From Bacteroidia bacterium (GTDB taxonomy: Bacteria > Bacteroidota > Bacteroidia > Flavobacteriales_E > Vicingaceae), in the NCBI GenBank assembly GCA_030433355.1, contig JAUIMG010000023.1, positions 1 through 32,357 on the forward strand: a stretch of DNA of 32,357 nt, written 5' to 3'. The notes under the pieces were generated by a model. The model did no database searches. It was not told the origin of the DNA and worked only from the letters and a program-made list of their open reading frames with translations. Both the position numbers and the translations under genes were made by a program. Of the stretch, positions 22,886-30,813 are shown in pieces (the stretch's first letter is position 1; each line of letters opens with the position of its first letter).

Positions 22886-24007
22886 ATGAAAAAATCTACC
22901 GATAGAAGATCTTTTTTTAAGAAAGCCCTTGCTCTAGGCTCAGGAGCCTTTCTATTTTCTAAATTTGGTTTCGCATCAACTCAAGCCAAAACAGAACCGA
23001 AGCTAAAAAATATTAAAGCTTTGGGCTTTCAGTGGGAAACCAAAGACCCTTTTCTTTTTTGTGTACACCATGAAGATGCCTACCCTAAAGGAAACGCACA
23101 AATGGGTCCCGTTGCAGATTTAAGCGGTAGAGAAATGGGACAAGATTTTATGATAAAAGATGGCTTTCGCATGTACCATGGCACTACGGTACCGGGTTTT
23201 CCAGGGCATCCTCACCGTGGTTTTGAAACCATTACCATAGTAAGAAAGGGAATGGTAGATCATTCTGATTCTTTAGGTGCATCTGGCAGATATGGTAATG
23301 GCGACGTACAATGGATGACAGCTGGTGGTGGTGTTTTGCATGCAGAGATGTTTCCCTTATTGAATCAAGACAAAAGCAATCCATTAGAACTTTTTCAAAT
23401 ATGGTTGAATCTGCCTGCAAAAAATAAAATGGTGGAGCCGCATTTTAAAATGCTTTGGAATGAAGACCTACCCAAGCAAACCCATAGAGATGCCAATGGT
23501 AATAAAACTATAGTAGAAGTAGTTACAGGTAAATATGGCAATTACAAAGCTCCCACTCCCCCACCAAACTCTTGGGCCAATGAGGAAGAAAATGCCGTAG
23601 CCATTTACAACATTAGAATGGAAGCCAATACCAATTTCAAACTTCCAAAAGCAAAAGCCGGACTAAATAGAACCCTTTATTTTTATGAAGGCAACGAGTT
23701 ATTTGTAGATGGACAAAAGCTTGCTCACTATCACTCTGCTGAAGTAAGATCGGATGTAGATATTGAGTTGCGAAGTGGCAAAGACATCAGTCATATCTTA
23801 GTGCTTCAAGGCAAGCCTATTGGAGAACCAGTTGTTCAGCATGGCCCTTTTGTGATGAACAACAAACAAGAAATTCAACAAGCCTTTGCAGATTACCAAA
23901 GAACTAAGTTTGGTGGATGGCCATGGAAGAAGATAGATCAAGTACATCCTAGAAGTAAAGGAAGATTTGCCTACCATGCCAATGGTAGAAAAGAGGAGAA
24001 AGGGTAA
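22886..24007 (+). CDS. Pirin-family protein with a twin-arginine signal
   Basis: A 373-residue bicupin. The N-terminal cupin has the pirin metal-site pattern: GHPHRGFETITIV with His108 and His110, then DVQWMTAGGGVLHAEM with His152 and Glu154. The C-terminal cupin covers about 230-320 (NIRMEANTNFKLPKAKAG...LFVDGQKL). Pirins bind one iron, and some have quercetin 2,3-dioxygenase activity; the true substrate is unknown. The N-terminus STDRRSFFKKALALGSGAF with the RR pair at residues 7-8 followed by a hydrophobic stretch is a good Tat signal. The protein would then be exported folded with its metal, which is unusual because pirins are usually cytoplasmic. The gene diverges from the exported hypothetical gene and converges with the M48 gene. 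Confidence 0.9.
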   Translation: MKKSTDRRSFFKKALALGSGAFLFSKFGFASTQAKTEPKLKNIKALGFQWETKDPFLFCVHHEDAYPKGNAQMGPVADLSGREMGQDFMIKDGFRMYHGTTVPGFPGHPHRGFETITIVRKGMVDHSDSLGASGRYGNGDVQWMTAGGGVLHAEMFPLLNQDKSNPLELFQIWLNLPAKNKMVEPHFKMLWNEDLPKQTHRDANGNKTIVEVVTGKYGNYKAPTPPPNSWANEEENAVAIYNIRMEANTNFKLPKAKAGLNRTLYFYEGNELFVDGQKLAHYHSAEVRSDVDIELRSGKDISHILVLQGKPIGEPVVQHGPFVMNNKQEIQQAFADYQRTKFGGWPWKKIDQVHPRSKGRFAYHANGRKEEKG

Positions 24008-24052
24008 ACAATTTATTAACTTGAAGTTATAGAGGATCTCCTTAAAGAATAA

Positions 24053-25159
24053 TTACTTCTCTTTTATTTTCTTCCAAAGCATTTCTGCTTTTTCATTTTT
24101 CTTACCCAAATAACCTAGCAGCCCTTTGCTCTCAATGTAATCCTTAATATAGTCCATTCTATTGTCAGTTAATGGATGCGTACTTAACAATTCTAAGTCT
24201 TTTAGGATCTCCTCAACCTCTTTATTCTCCTCTAAAAGTCTTTCAAATAAACGCAACATTGCTTCTGGTTCGATATCATTTTCTATAAGCATATCCAATC
24301 CATTCAAATCTGCTTCCTTTTCATAAGTACGAGAATAAACCAATTCGTTTAAACTAATGGCAGATTCAATAATTACGCTACTTATTCCTGCCATATCTCC
24401 TGTAATTGCAGAAAATACCGCATAATTCCCTAACTCTCTAGACAAGAGTCGCATGGAATGTCGATCATTTACATGAGATAATTCATGACCAAATAAAGCT
24501 GCCAATTCTTGCCAAGATTGTGTCTTTTTAATTAATCCATCGTAGACTACTAATTTGCCCCCTGGCAATGCAAATGCGTTTACCCTCTTATTTGTGTCGA
24601 GATAAACAGAAACCTGATATTCTGAATTAAAATCCAAAGCATTATAAAATTCTTGAAGTAAACGTGTTCTTGGAGTGTCTATATCCAAAAAAGGATTCAT
24701 TTGGTTGAATGCATTATCTCCAATGGTTTCTTCAACTGCTAAGGGAATAATAGAAACAATGGTATTCCCTACAAATACTGAAACCCATTTTACATATACA
24801 AAAATCATTACAGCAAGAACAGTAACAGAAATACCTATCACTTTATAGGAATTCCTTTTCAGCACCATAGCAAAGATTTTATCTTCTTTGGAATGCTTAT
24901 TACTTAAATAATTGACTAATTCTTGATTTGGATTTTCTATTTCTAGACTTCGCCTTACTCCATCAGAAATATAACTTAATTGCAAGTCTTTAGAACTATT
25001 AAAGCTTTCGTTTTTAAGCTGTAATAGTTCCCATCTTTCAAATGGCACTATAGAATATTCCTCAGTAAATAGCTGTAATTCAAAATCTTCTATAACCTTC
25101 AGCCAGACCTCTTTCGGCTGGGAAGTTTTACCATCAAAATATTTCGCTTTAAACTTCAA
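24053..25159 (-). CDS. M48 family zinc metallopeptidase (membrane-anchored)
   Basis: A 368-residue peptidase. Residues 1-95 are a soluble N-terminal segment that I do not recognise. One transmembrane helix lies at about 107-124. The M48 catalytic domain follows, with zinc motif HELSH at 225-229 in AALFGHELSHVNDRH and the third ligand Glu282 in YEKEADLNGLDML. The RTYEKEAD-type and STHPLTDNRM patterns are typical of M48. Family members such as BepA and LoiP work in the bacterial envelope, often on outer-membrane proteins. The gene starts 2 bp after the DUF898 stop, so both are cotranscribed. Multi-pass DUF898 proteins are found beside M48 peptidases elsewhere, so this pair may be functional, perhaps membrane-protein quality control. 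Confidence 0.9.
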   Translation of the reverse strand: MKFKAKYFDGKTSQPKEVWLKVIEDFELQLFTEEYSIVPFERWELLQLKNESFNSSKDLQLSYISDGVRRSLEIENPNQELVNYLSNKHSKEDKIFAMVLKRNSYKVIGISVTVLAVMIFVYVKWVSVFVGNTIVSIIPLAVEETIGDNAFNQMNPFLDIDTPRTRLLQEFYNALDFNSEYQVSVYLDTNKRVNAFALPGGKLVVYDGLIKKTQSWQELAALFGHELSHVNDRHSMRLLSRELGNYAVFSAITGDMAGISSVIIESAISLNELVYSRTYEKEADLNGLDMLIENDIEPEAMLRLFERLLEENKEVEEILKDLELLSTHPLTDNRMDYIKDYIESKGLLGYLGKKNEKAEMLWKKIKEK

Positions 25160-25161
25160 TT

Positions 25162-26139
25162 TTAAAAATCAATCCCTATATCCAATATATCTACAAGTTC
25201 ATCTCCTGTGGCATCTATTGTTCCGATTTCAGACTGCTTCAAATTGTCAAAATCGAGATTTTCAGGAATATCTATACTTTCCAATAGCATTCTAGTATAT
25301 CGAATGGTAGCCCAAGCAAATCCAATCCCTAAAGTAAAAATAACTAGCAATAAATTACTAACCATGATACTCCATGCTTTGCCACCGGTAAGCCTACTTT
25401 GGAATAATTTTTTAGTTTCTCCATTATCTACATAGGCATTATTAATAGTGAAGTTGATTCTATCTTTTAAATATACAGGGACATATAAATACAAAGTAAT
25501 GGCACTAAGTATTCCTCCTAATAAATTGATAATAAACAAGTCTCCCCCACTTCCTTTAAATCCTAACCTATTTTGACCAATTAAGGTATGTTGAAATAAA
25601 AACTTAGTGATTTCAACTCGAAACCAAGGCAAATAAATCCCAAAAGTGATAATCACAAGTAATAAATTTCTAAAATAAAGCTTCAAAAAATTTCTAAATC
25701 TACCATCAAAACCCATATTTATTCCCCTCCAAGAAGTTCTAGTTACTCTATAGCGCCAAGCACCAAAGATTGCTAGAGGCATTATTAAAATAATTCCTAA
25801 GTAAAATGCCAGAATAAAGTAGAAGGCATACTTTGGATCACCTTGTGTTAGCAGAACGCCAATATATAAAGATCCTAAAATAAGATAAGCAATAATAAAA
25901 CCACGAAACATCTCCATACCAGTTCCATTAAAGACTAATCTAGAGCCTTTAATTTCCGTTTCATTCCACAAGTATTTTCTAACATTAGCCTTAGCCCAGG
26001 GGTAGTATAAACCTAAAGTAAGTATGGTAAGGATAGCATTCAGTATAGCAATGCCAAAGTATCTGCTTCCTTGTCCTGTAAAATTAATTCTTGTTTTTTG
26101 TCCTGATGGTACTTCGTAGTTTTCTGATATTATTTCCAT
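25162..26139 (-). CDS. DUF898 (YjgN-like) multi-pass membrane protein
   Basis: The ATG at 26139 gives MEIISENYEVPSGQKTRINF and is preferred; a TTG six codons upstream is possible. The 325-residue protein has the internally repeated DUF898 pattern: FTGQGSRYFGIAILNAILTI, TLGLYYPWAKANVRKYLW, then a later copy with FRNLLLVIITFGIYLPWFRVEI and a third with SNLLLVIFTLGIGFAWATIR. Six or more transmembrane helices are visible. The W-N-E-T and G-T-G-M-E-M-F motifs after the first copy are family marks. YjgN has no established function. The M48 peptidase follows with a 2-bp gap. The gene diverges from the PPK2 pair with a 166-bp spacer holding AT-rich sequence and no clear promoter. Confidence 0.88.
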   Translation of the reverse strand: MEIISENYEVPSGQKTRINFTGQGSRYFGIAILNAILTILTLGLYYPWAKANVRKYLWNETEIKGSRLVFNGTGMEMFRGFIIAYLILGSLYIGVLLTQGDPKYAFYFILAFYLGIILIMPLAIFGAWRYRVTRTSWRGINMGFDGRFRNFLKLYFRNLLLVIITFGIYLPWFRVEITKFLFQHTLIGQNRLGFKGSGGDLFIINLLGGILSAITLYLYVPVYLKDRINFTINNAYVDNGETKKLFQSRLTGGKAWSIMVSNLLLVIFTLGIGFAWATIRYTRMLLESIDIPENLDFDNLKQSEIGTIDATGDELVDILDIGIDF

Positions 26140-26305
26140 TAACGCTCTTTTTTTCAATAATACTTAATTATTTTTTTAATAGACTTATCCATTTGGATAG
26201 AAAAATTCTAGAAGTACGGGCAACATGATATTTATTAGCTTTTTTCTCGAAAAAAAGGCTTTGCTTTGAATACTAAAGCAATCCTAATTTCTATATCTAT
26301 AGCTT

Positions 26306-27154
26306 ATGAAATATACAGCGGAAGATTTACTTCAGGCTAAAACAAGAGATGATTTAATCCAAATAGCCAAGAAGAAAAAAATCCCGGTAAAGAGTGTCTT
26401 AAAAAAGATCAAGTACATCTCTGAATTAACGCAATTACAATCGGAGTTTGTAAAACTTCAAAAACATATTGCTGATAATAAGCTACGCGTAGCTATTCTT
26501 TTTGAAGGTAGAGATGCAGCTGGAAAAGGAGGTTCTATCAAGCGATTTAAAGAACATTTAAACCCAAGAACTTCTAGAGTGGTAGCACTAAGTAAGCCAA
26601 CAGAAGTGGAAAAGGGTCAATGGTATTTTAGAAGGTACATCAAAGTTTTACCAAACCCCGGAGAAGTAGTATTTTTTGATAGAAGTTGGTACAATAGAGC
26701 GGTGGTAGAACCGGTAATGGACTTTTGTAGCAAAGAACAATATGATAAATTTATAGTACAAGTGCCAGAGTTTGAACACCTGCTGTATGAAGATAATTTA
26801 AAAATTATCAAGTTTTGGTTTTCTATCTCTAAAGAGGAACAAAAAAAGCGATTTACTGATCGCTTAAACAACCCCTTGAAGCGATGGAAATTTAGTCCGG
26901 TAGATATGAAAGGGCAAGAATTATGGGACAAATACACCCATTACAAAGAACAAATGTTTAGTAAATCACACACCAATTTCAGCCCTTGGATAATTGTAAA
27001 AACCAACGATAAAAAGGAGGCACGTTTAGAAAGTATGCGATACATCCTTTCTCTTTTTGATTATGAAGGAAAAGGAGAGTCAAAAGCAAGCCTCCTACCC
27101 GATCCAAATGTAATTATGCGATATCACAGAAGTATTATTCAAATTGATAACTAG
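26306..27154 (+). CDS. Polyphosphate kinase 2 family protein, copy 1
   Basis: A 282-residue PPK2 domain protein. PPK2 enzymes use polyphosphate to phosphorylate nucleoside mono- or diphosphates, regenerating ATP or GTP. Walker A is EGRDAAGKGG at residues 67-76, followed by the strand-helix with LNPRTSRVVALSKPTEVEKG. Walker B and the catalytic region are VVFFDRSWYNRAVVEPVMDF, and the lid is KEEQKKRFTDRLNNPLKRWK. EPVMDFC and NPLKRWKFSPVD are close to class I or class III PPK2s of about 30 kDa; AMP versus ADP use cannot be read from the sequence. The C-terminal extension ends RYHRSIIQIDN. Copy 2 follows 6 nt later, then an MscS gene. Confidence 0.93.
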   Translation: MKYTAEDLLQAKTRDDLIQIAKKKKIPVKSVLKKIKYISELTQLQSEFVKLQKHIADNKLRVAILFEGRDAAGKGGSIKRFKEHLNPRTSRVVALSKPTEVEKGQWYFRRYIKVLPNPGEVVFFDRSWYNRAVVEPVMDFCSKEQYDKFIVQVPEFEHLLYEDNLKIIKFWFSISKEEQKKRFTDRLNNPLKRWKFSPVDMKGQELWDKYTHYKEQMFSKSHTNFSPWIIVKTNDKKEARLESMRYILSLFDYEGKGESKASLLPDPNVIMRYHRSIIQIDN

Positions 27155-27160
27155 AGCCTT

Positions 27161-27937
27161 ATGAACGATGTAGATTTAACACAAGAAGATATAAACTTAC
27201 TCAACTCCAAATTAGGTCTTCATGCTTTATTGCGCACTAAGAAAACCAATGTAAAAAAGGCCTTAAAAGAAACCCAATATGCTGTTGAGTTCAAAAAAAG
27301 ACAAGAGGAATTAATTAAGCTACAAAACTGGGTAATTGAGCATGGCAAAAAAGTAGTCTTGCTATTTGAAGGCAGAGATTCTGCAGGTAAAGGTGGCGCA
27401 ATTAGAAGAATAACAGAATATATCAATCCGCGGCATTATAGAATAGTGGCTTTAAACATTCCGACTGAAGATGAAAGTAGACAGTGGTTTTTTCAGCGAT
27501 ATATAAACCAATTGCCTAAACCAGGTGAAATAGTCCTTTTTGATAGAAGTTGGTATAACCGTGCAGTGGTGGAACCAGTGAATGGCTTTTGCACAGACAA
27601 GGAATATCAAGTATTTATGAATCAGGTAAATGAATTTGAAAAGATGCTTATTGATTCAGACACTTATTTGCTAAAATTATATTTTTCCATCACCAAAGAA
27701 GAGCAAGAAAGAAGGTTCAACGATATAAAGAGCAATCCTTTAAAACGATGGAAAATGACCTCTGTAGATGAGCATGCTCAGGAGCTATGGAATAAATACA
27801 CCAAGTACAAAGAAGTAATGTTTACTAAAACAACTACAGATTACGCTCCATGGAAAATTATTGACGCCAATCAAAAGTCTTCAGCTCGCTTAGAAGCAAT
27901 AAATCATGTATTAGAGAATATACCCTATTCGGAATAA
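27161..27937 (+). CDS. Polyphosphate kinase 2 family protein, copy 2
   Basis: A 258-residue paralogue of the preceding gene with the same motif order: EGRDSAGKGG at residues 70-79, NPRHYRIVALNIPTEDE, VLFDRSWYNRAVVEPVNGFC and KEEQERRFNDIKSNPLKRWK. It lacks the 24-residue C-terminal extension of copy 1. It has Ser for Ala in Walker A and EPVNGFC rather than EPVMDFC, changes next to the nucleotide pocket that could shift substrate choice. Only 6 nt separate it from copy 1, and a weak TATCTTTA element lies after its stop, so the MscS gene may have its own promoter. A tandem pair could form a mixed oligomer, or cover AMP and ADP separately; neither is shown. Confidence 0.93.
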   Translation: MNDVDLTQEDINLLNSKLGLHALLRTKKTNVKKALKETQYAVEFKKRQEELIKLQNWVIEHGKKVVLLFEGRDSAGKGGAIRRITEYINPRHYRIVALNIPTEDESRQWFFQRYINQLPKPGEIVLFDRSWYNRAVVEPVNGFCTDKEYQVFMNQVNEFEKMLIDSDTYLLKLYFSITKEEQERRFNDIKSNPLKRWKMTSVDEHAQELWNKYTKYKEVMFTKTTTDYAPWKIIDANQKSSARLEAINHVLENIPYSE

Positions 27938-27965
27938 TGTATCTTTAAGCTAAGTAAATAAAAGA

Positions 27966-28871
27966 ATGGATTATATAGAAATGCTAAAAGAGTGGATGAC
28001 CGACAATCCATCCTTGGCCAATTTATTGAAGTACTTTGCCTGGATTGTTCTTATTCTATTCCTAATTTTTAGTTTAAGACGTTTTTTAAAAAAGAACCTT
28101 CCAGAAAATTCTATCCGATATAAATCGCAGAAAGGCGTTGAAGTTATCGGTTATCTATTCCTACTCTTAATTACGGTATCTTACTTCACCGGTAGCATTA
28201 AAGATTTTGGACTAGCCATTGGCTTATTAACGGCCGGAATTACCATAACCCTGCAAGAGCTAGTTCTTAGCATAGCTGGTTCTTTTTATATATTTTTTGT
28301 GCGTGTTTACAAGCCTGGCGACCGAATAGAAATAAATGGAATAAAAGGCGATGTAATTGATATTGATAGCGTGTATACTACTATGATGGAAATTGGCGAA
28401 TGGGTAAGCAGTGATAATTACAGTGGCAGAATTGTGAAGTTGAGCAATGCCTTTGTTTTTAAAGGTGCAGTATACAATTATTCCCAAGACTTCCCTTTTC
28501 TTTGGGATGAAATTACAGTGCCTATACGCTATGGTTCAGACATGGAGTTGGCTAAAAATATAATGACTGAAGTGGCAACTGAACAGCTGTCTGCTTATGT
28601 AGATGCATCCATCAATCAATGGAAGCAAATCGTAGATAAATACTATATAGAAGATGCTAATGTGCAGCCAACGGTAGCTTTAAGCATGACCGATAATTGG
28701 ATGGCCTTTAACCTGCGCTATATTGTAGACCATAAAAAGAGAAGAATTACCAAGCACCTATTGAGTGAACGGATTGAAAAGCGAATAAGAGAAACTAAAG
28801 GTATCATTGAAATTGCTTCTTCTACCATTGAAATTGTAAGAATTCCTCCAATAGAAAATAAAACACCTTAG
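27966..28871 (+). CDS. Mechanosensitive channel, MscS family
   Basis: A 301-residue inner-membrane channel. Three hydrophobic segments are visible: YFAWIVLILFLIFSLRRFL near 20-38, VIGYLFLLLITVSYFTGS near 60-77, and the glycine-rich pore helix FGLAIGLLTAGITITLQELV near 82-101 leading into VLSIAGSFYIFFV. The cytoplasmic MscS beta domain follows: KPGDRIEINGIKGDVIDIDS, then GRIVKLSNAFVF and IPIRYGS-like strands. MscS channels open on membrane tension to relieve osmotic shock. The gene lies 28 nt after the second PPK2 and is followed at 3 nt by a small membrane protein. A relation between polyphosphate pools and osmotic response is speculative. Confidence 0.92.
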   Translation: MDYIEMLKEWMTDNPSLANLLKYFAWIVLILFLIFSLRRFLKKNLPENSIRYKSQKGVEVIGYLFLLLITVSYFTGSIKDFGLAIGLLTAGITITLQELVLSIAGSFYIFFVRVYKPGDRIEINGIKGDVIDIDSVYTTMMEIGEWVSSDNYSGRIVKLSNAFVFKGAVYNYSQDFPFLWDEITVPIRYGSDMELAKNIMTEVATEQLSAYVDASINQWKQIVDKYYIEDANVQPTVALSMTDNWMAFNLRYIVDHKKRRITKHLLSERIEKRIRETKGIIEIASSTIEIVRIPPIENKTP

Positions 28872-28874
28872 ACT

Positions 28875-29060
28875 ATGTCAGAAAATAAAAAATCTACCCT
28901 AAAAATTGTTACTGTAATTGGCTTGCTAAGCATTGCTATTGGTTTATATAATCTCCTAAATGGAGAGGTGTTTTCTACTTATTTCTTCCCCTTATTTATA
29001 GGAGTTTCACTTGCAGGAACCGCTTATTTTAGCAAAGAAAAATTCAACAAAGAAAAATAG
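28875..29060 (+). CDS. Small two-helix membrane protein
   Basis: A 61-residue protein, MSENKKSTLKIV, with two hydrophobic stretches, VTVIGLLSIAIGLYNLL near 12-28 and FFPLFIGVSLAGTAYF near 37-52, and a charged tail SKEKFNKEK. I do not recognise it. It starts 3 nt after the MscS stop and ends 1 nt before the aminotransferase ATG, so it is embedded in the operon and probably translated. It could be a channel partner, but there is no direct evidence. Confidence 0.7.
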   Translation: MSENKKSTLKIVTVIGLLSIAIGLYNLLNGEVFSTYFFPLFIGVSLAGTAYFSKEKFNKEK

Positions 29061-29061
29061 C

Positions 29062-29967
29062 ATGCAAGGAACGCACAACGCCATTGAAGACCCAAGAAAC
29101 GAAGATGTAAGCATTTACATCAATGGAGAATTTTATACTAGAAAAGACGCTAAGATTTCTGTTTTTGATAGTGGTTATTTGGTAGGTGATGGTGTTTGGG
29201 AGGGACTGCGATTGCATCATGGACAATTGGTTTTCTTAGAAGACCATTTCAACCGACTGTGGCAATCTGCTAAAGTAGTGGGCATCGAATTGCCCTTTAG
29301 TAAAGCCGATTTAAAACAAAAAATTTTAGAAACCATTTCCATCAACCAGATGGAGAATGATGTGCATATCCGAGTAATGGTAACTAGGGGAATTAAGAAA
29401 ACCCCTTCGCAAGACCCTAGATTGACGATTAGCGGACCAAATTTGGTGATTATTGCTGAACACAAAAAAGCATCTATAGAAACCAAAGAAAAAGGCATTA
29501 GTCTCTTCACCTCTACTTTTAGAAGAGGTGCACCAGATTATTTAGATCCGAGGTTGAACTGCCACAGCAAATTGCATGAAGTACAAGCTTTGATGCAAGC
29601 CATAGAAGCAGGTGCAGATGAAGCATTGATGCTCGATCCGCATGGTTTTGTGGCTACTTGCAATGCCACCAATTTCTTTGTGGTAAAAAATGGAGAAGTA
29701 TGGACTTCCACAGGACAATATTGCATGAATGGTATTACCAGAGCCAAAGTAATTGACCTTTGCAAAAAGAAAGGTATTGCTTGTTTTGAAAAGAACTTTT
29801 CCCTTTTTGATGTTTACGGCGCAGATGAGGCCTTTGTAACCGGTTCTTTTGGAGGTTTAACTCCCGTGCACACCATAGATGGAAAAAGCATAGGAGAAGG
29901 AAGCTTTAGCCAAACCAAAAAGCTATCTACTTTCTACGAAGAAATGATTGCTAATGAAAGCAAGTAA
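29062..29967 (+). CDS. Class IV PLP-dependent aminotransferase
   Basis: The frame is open from 29011, but the ATG at 29062 gives MQGTHNAIEDPRNEDVSIYI, one base after the preceding stop, so I use it (301 residues). The fold-type IV pattern is clear: INGEF, ISVFDSGYLVGDGVWEGLRL, an Arg-rich strand HIRVMVTRG, the PLP lysine Lys170 in LDPRLNCHSKLHEVQALM, then GADEALMLDPHGFVATCNATN, and the ending NGITRAKVIDLC. Members include BCAT, D-amino-acid transaminase and aminodeoxychorismate lyase. NCHSKL in place of the BCAT-type KTLNYL, and CNATNFF rather than SASNIF, suggest a substrate other than branched-chain amino acids. It overlaps the sulfotransferase-like gene by 14 nt. Confidence 0.9.
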   Translation: MQGTHNAIEDPRNEDVSIYINGEFYTRKDAKISVFDSGYLVGDGVWEGLRLHHGQLVFLEDHFNRLWQSAKVVGIELPFSKADLKQKILETISINQMENDVHIRVMVTRGIKKTPSQDPRLTISGPNLVIIAEHKKASIETKEKGISLFTSTFRRGAPDYLDPRLNCHSKLHEVQALMQAIEAGADEALMLDPHGFVATCNATNFFVVKNGEVWTSTGQYCMNGITRAKVIDLCKKKGIACFEKNFSLFDVYGADEAFVTGSFGGLTPVHTIDGKSIGEGSFSQTKKLSTFYEEMIANESK

Positions 29968-30679
29968 AACAAAACGAATTTGTCTTTGGTCGGGACCGAG
30001 AAATATAAGTACCGCTTTGATGTATTCCTTTGGGAATAGAGAAGATACCGCCATTGTAGATGAACCTCTTTATGGCTATTATTTAAAAAACACTTCGGCC
30101 AAAGACTACCACCCATCTGCTAAAGAAATTATGGCAAGTATGGAATGTGATGGAGAGCGAGTGATTCAAAACCTATTGGCCTTTGATGAAAAGCCCATCT
30201 ATTTTATGAAGCAGATGACGCATCATTTGTTGGATTTAGATTTAGCCTTTTTAGAAGACATGCAGCACATCCTTCTCACAAGAGAGCCGCAAGCAATGAT
30301 TGCTTCTTTCTCTAAAGTAATTGAACAACCCAAAGCGAAAGACTTAGGCTATGAAGACCATTTGAAGCTCCTAAAAGTTTTCAAGCAAAGAAGCATTCCT
30401 TTTCATGTGCTTGACGCTAAAGAAATTTTAGAAAACCCAGAGAAAAGACTACAACAGCTGTGCGAAGCTATTGGGATTCCTTTTTCAGTAAGGATGTTGA
30501 ATTGGTCTAAAGGCGCACGCAAAGAAGATGGCATTTGGGCCAAGCATTGGTATGCCAATGTGCATGCCTCTACTTCTTTTCAAAAGCCAAATAAAAAAGC
30601 GAAAACAGAATTGCGTGCCGACTTAAAAGAACTGGCAAGGGTTAGTTTAAAGCTTTACCAAGAGATTATTCAAGCATAA
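29954..30679 (+). CDS. P-loop sulfotransferase-like protein
   Basis: The frame is open from a TTG at 29948, but the ATG at 29954 is the better start (241 residues). It opens KRICLWSGPRNISTALMYSF, where GPRNISTA is the 5'-PSB-type phosphate-binding loop of sulfotransferases. DEPLYGYYLK follows as the next conserved block, and HILLTREPQAMIASFSK corresponds to the 3'-phosphate-binding region. The family transfers sulfate from PAPS; whether this one is active is not known. It overlaps the class IV aminotransferase by 14 nt. As I recall, some plant proteins annotated as branched-chain aminotransferase-like carry the same two domains in one chain, which suggests the pair works in one pathway. No membrane segment. 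Confidence 0.85.
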   Translation: MKASKTKRICLWSGPRNISTALMYSFGNREDTAIVDEPLYGYYLKNTSAKDYHPSAKEIMASMECDGERVIQNLLAFDEKPIYFMKQMTHHLLDLDLAFLEDMQHILLTREPQAMIASFSKVIEQPKAKDLGYEDHLKLLKVFKQRSIPFHVLDAKEILENPEKRLQQLCEAIGIPFSVRMLNWSKGARKEDGIWAKHWYANVHASTSFQKPNKKAKTELRADLKELARVSLKLYQEIIQA

Positions 30680-30726
30680 ATTGCTATTTCTTTTACTATT
30701 TTTAGGGGAATTAAAATGGTTTTAAA

Positions 30727-30752
30727 CGTTTACTTTCGTTTATTGTCGTTTA
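30727..30752 (+). repeat. Three CGTTTA repeats with exact 10-bp period
   Basis: CGTTTA occurs at 30727-30732, 30737-30742 and 30747-30752, each separated by 4 bp. The first copy lies in the palindrome TAAACGTTTA (30723-30732). A 10-bp period places all copies on the same face of the helix, as for a protein-binding array. It sits in the 134-bp gap between the sulfotransferase and the TetR-like gene. Confidence 0.5.
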
Positions 30753-30764
30753 TAAACATTTAAA

Positions 30765-30799
30765 AACGCCTAGTGTAATATAGCACTACGTTGGCGGTA
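30765..30799 (+). repeat. attC-like imperfect palindrome at the left edge of the three-gene unit
   Basis: AACG-CC-TAGTG (30765-30775), an 8-nt spacer, CACTA-CGTT (30784-30792), then GGCGGTA. The two arms pair completely if the CC is left bulged out, a shape like attC sites of integrons with extrahelical bases. TAGCAC (30781-30786) and GTTGGCGGTA (30790-30799) recur in inverted orientation at 32240-32263. The TetR start codon is 15 nt further on. Confidence 0.55.
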
Positions 30800-30813
30800 A
30801 TTAACAAAACAAA

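Noticed and set aside
26236-26260. T-run/A-run hairpin (AGCTTTTTT...AAAAAAAGGCT) upstream of the PPK2 pair
   Set aside because: Mostly A-T pairing in AT-rich spacer with a misaligned G-C end; it could be chance and gives no clear regulatory reading.
30765-30799. Canonical integron attC site
   Set aside because: The right-hand core is GTTGGCG, which breaks the GTTRRRY consensus, and the left side lacks RYYYAAC. It is kept only as attC-like, and no integron integrase is present.
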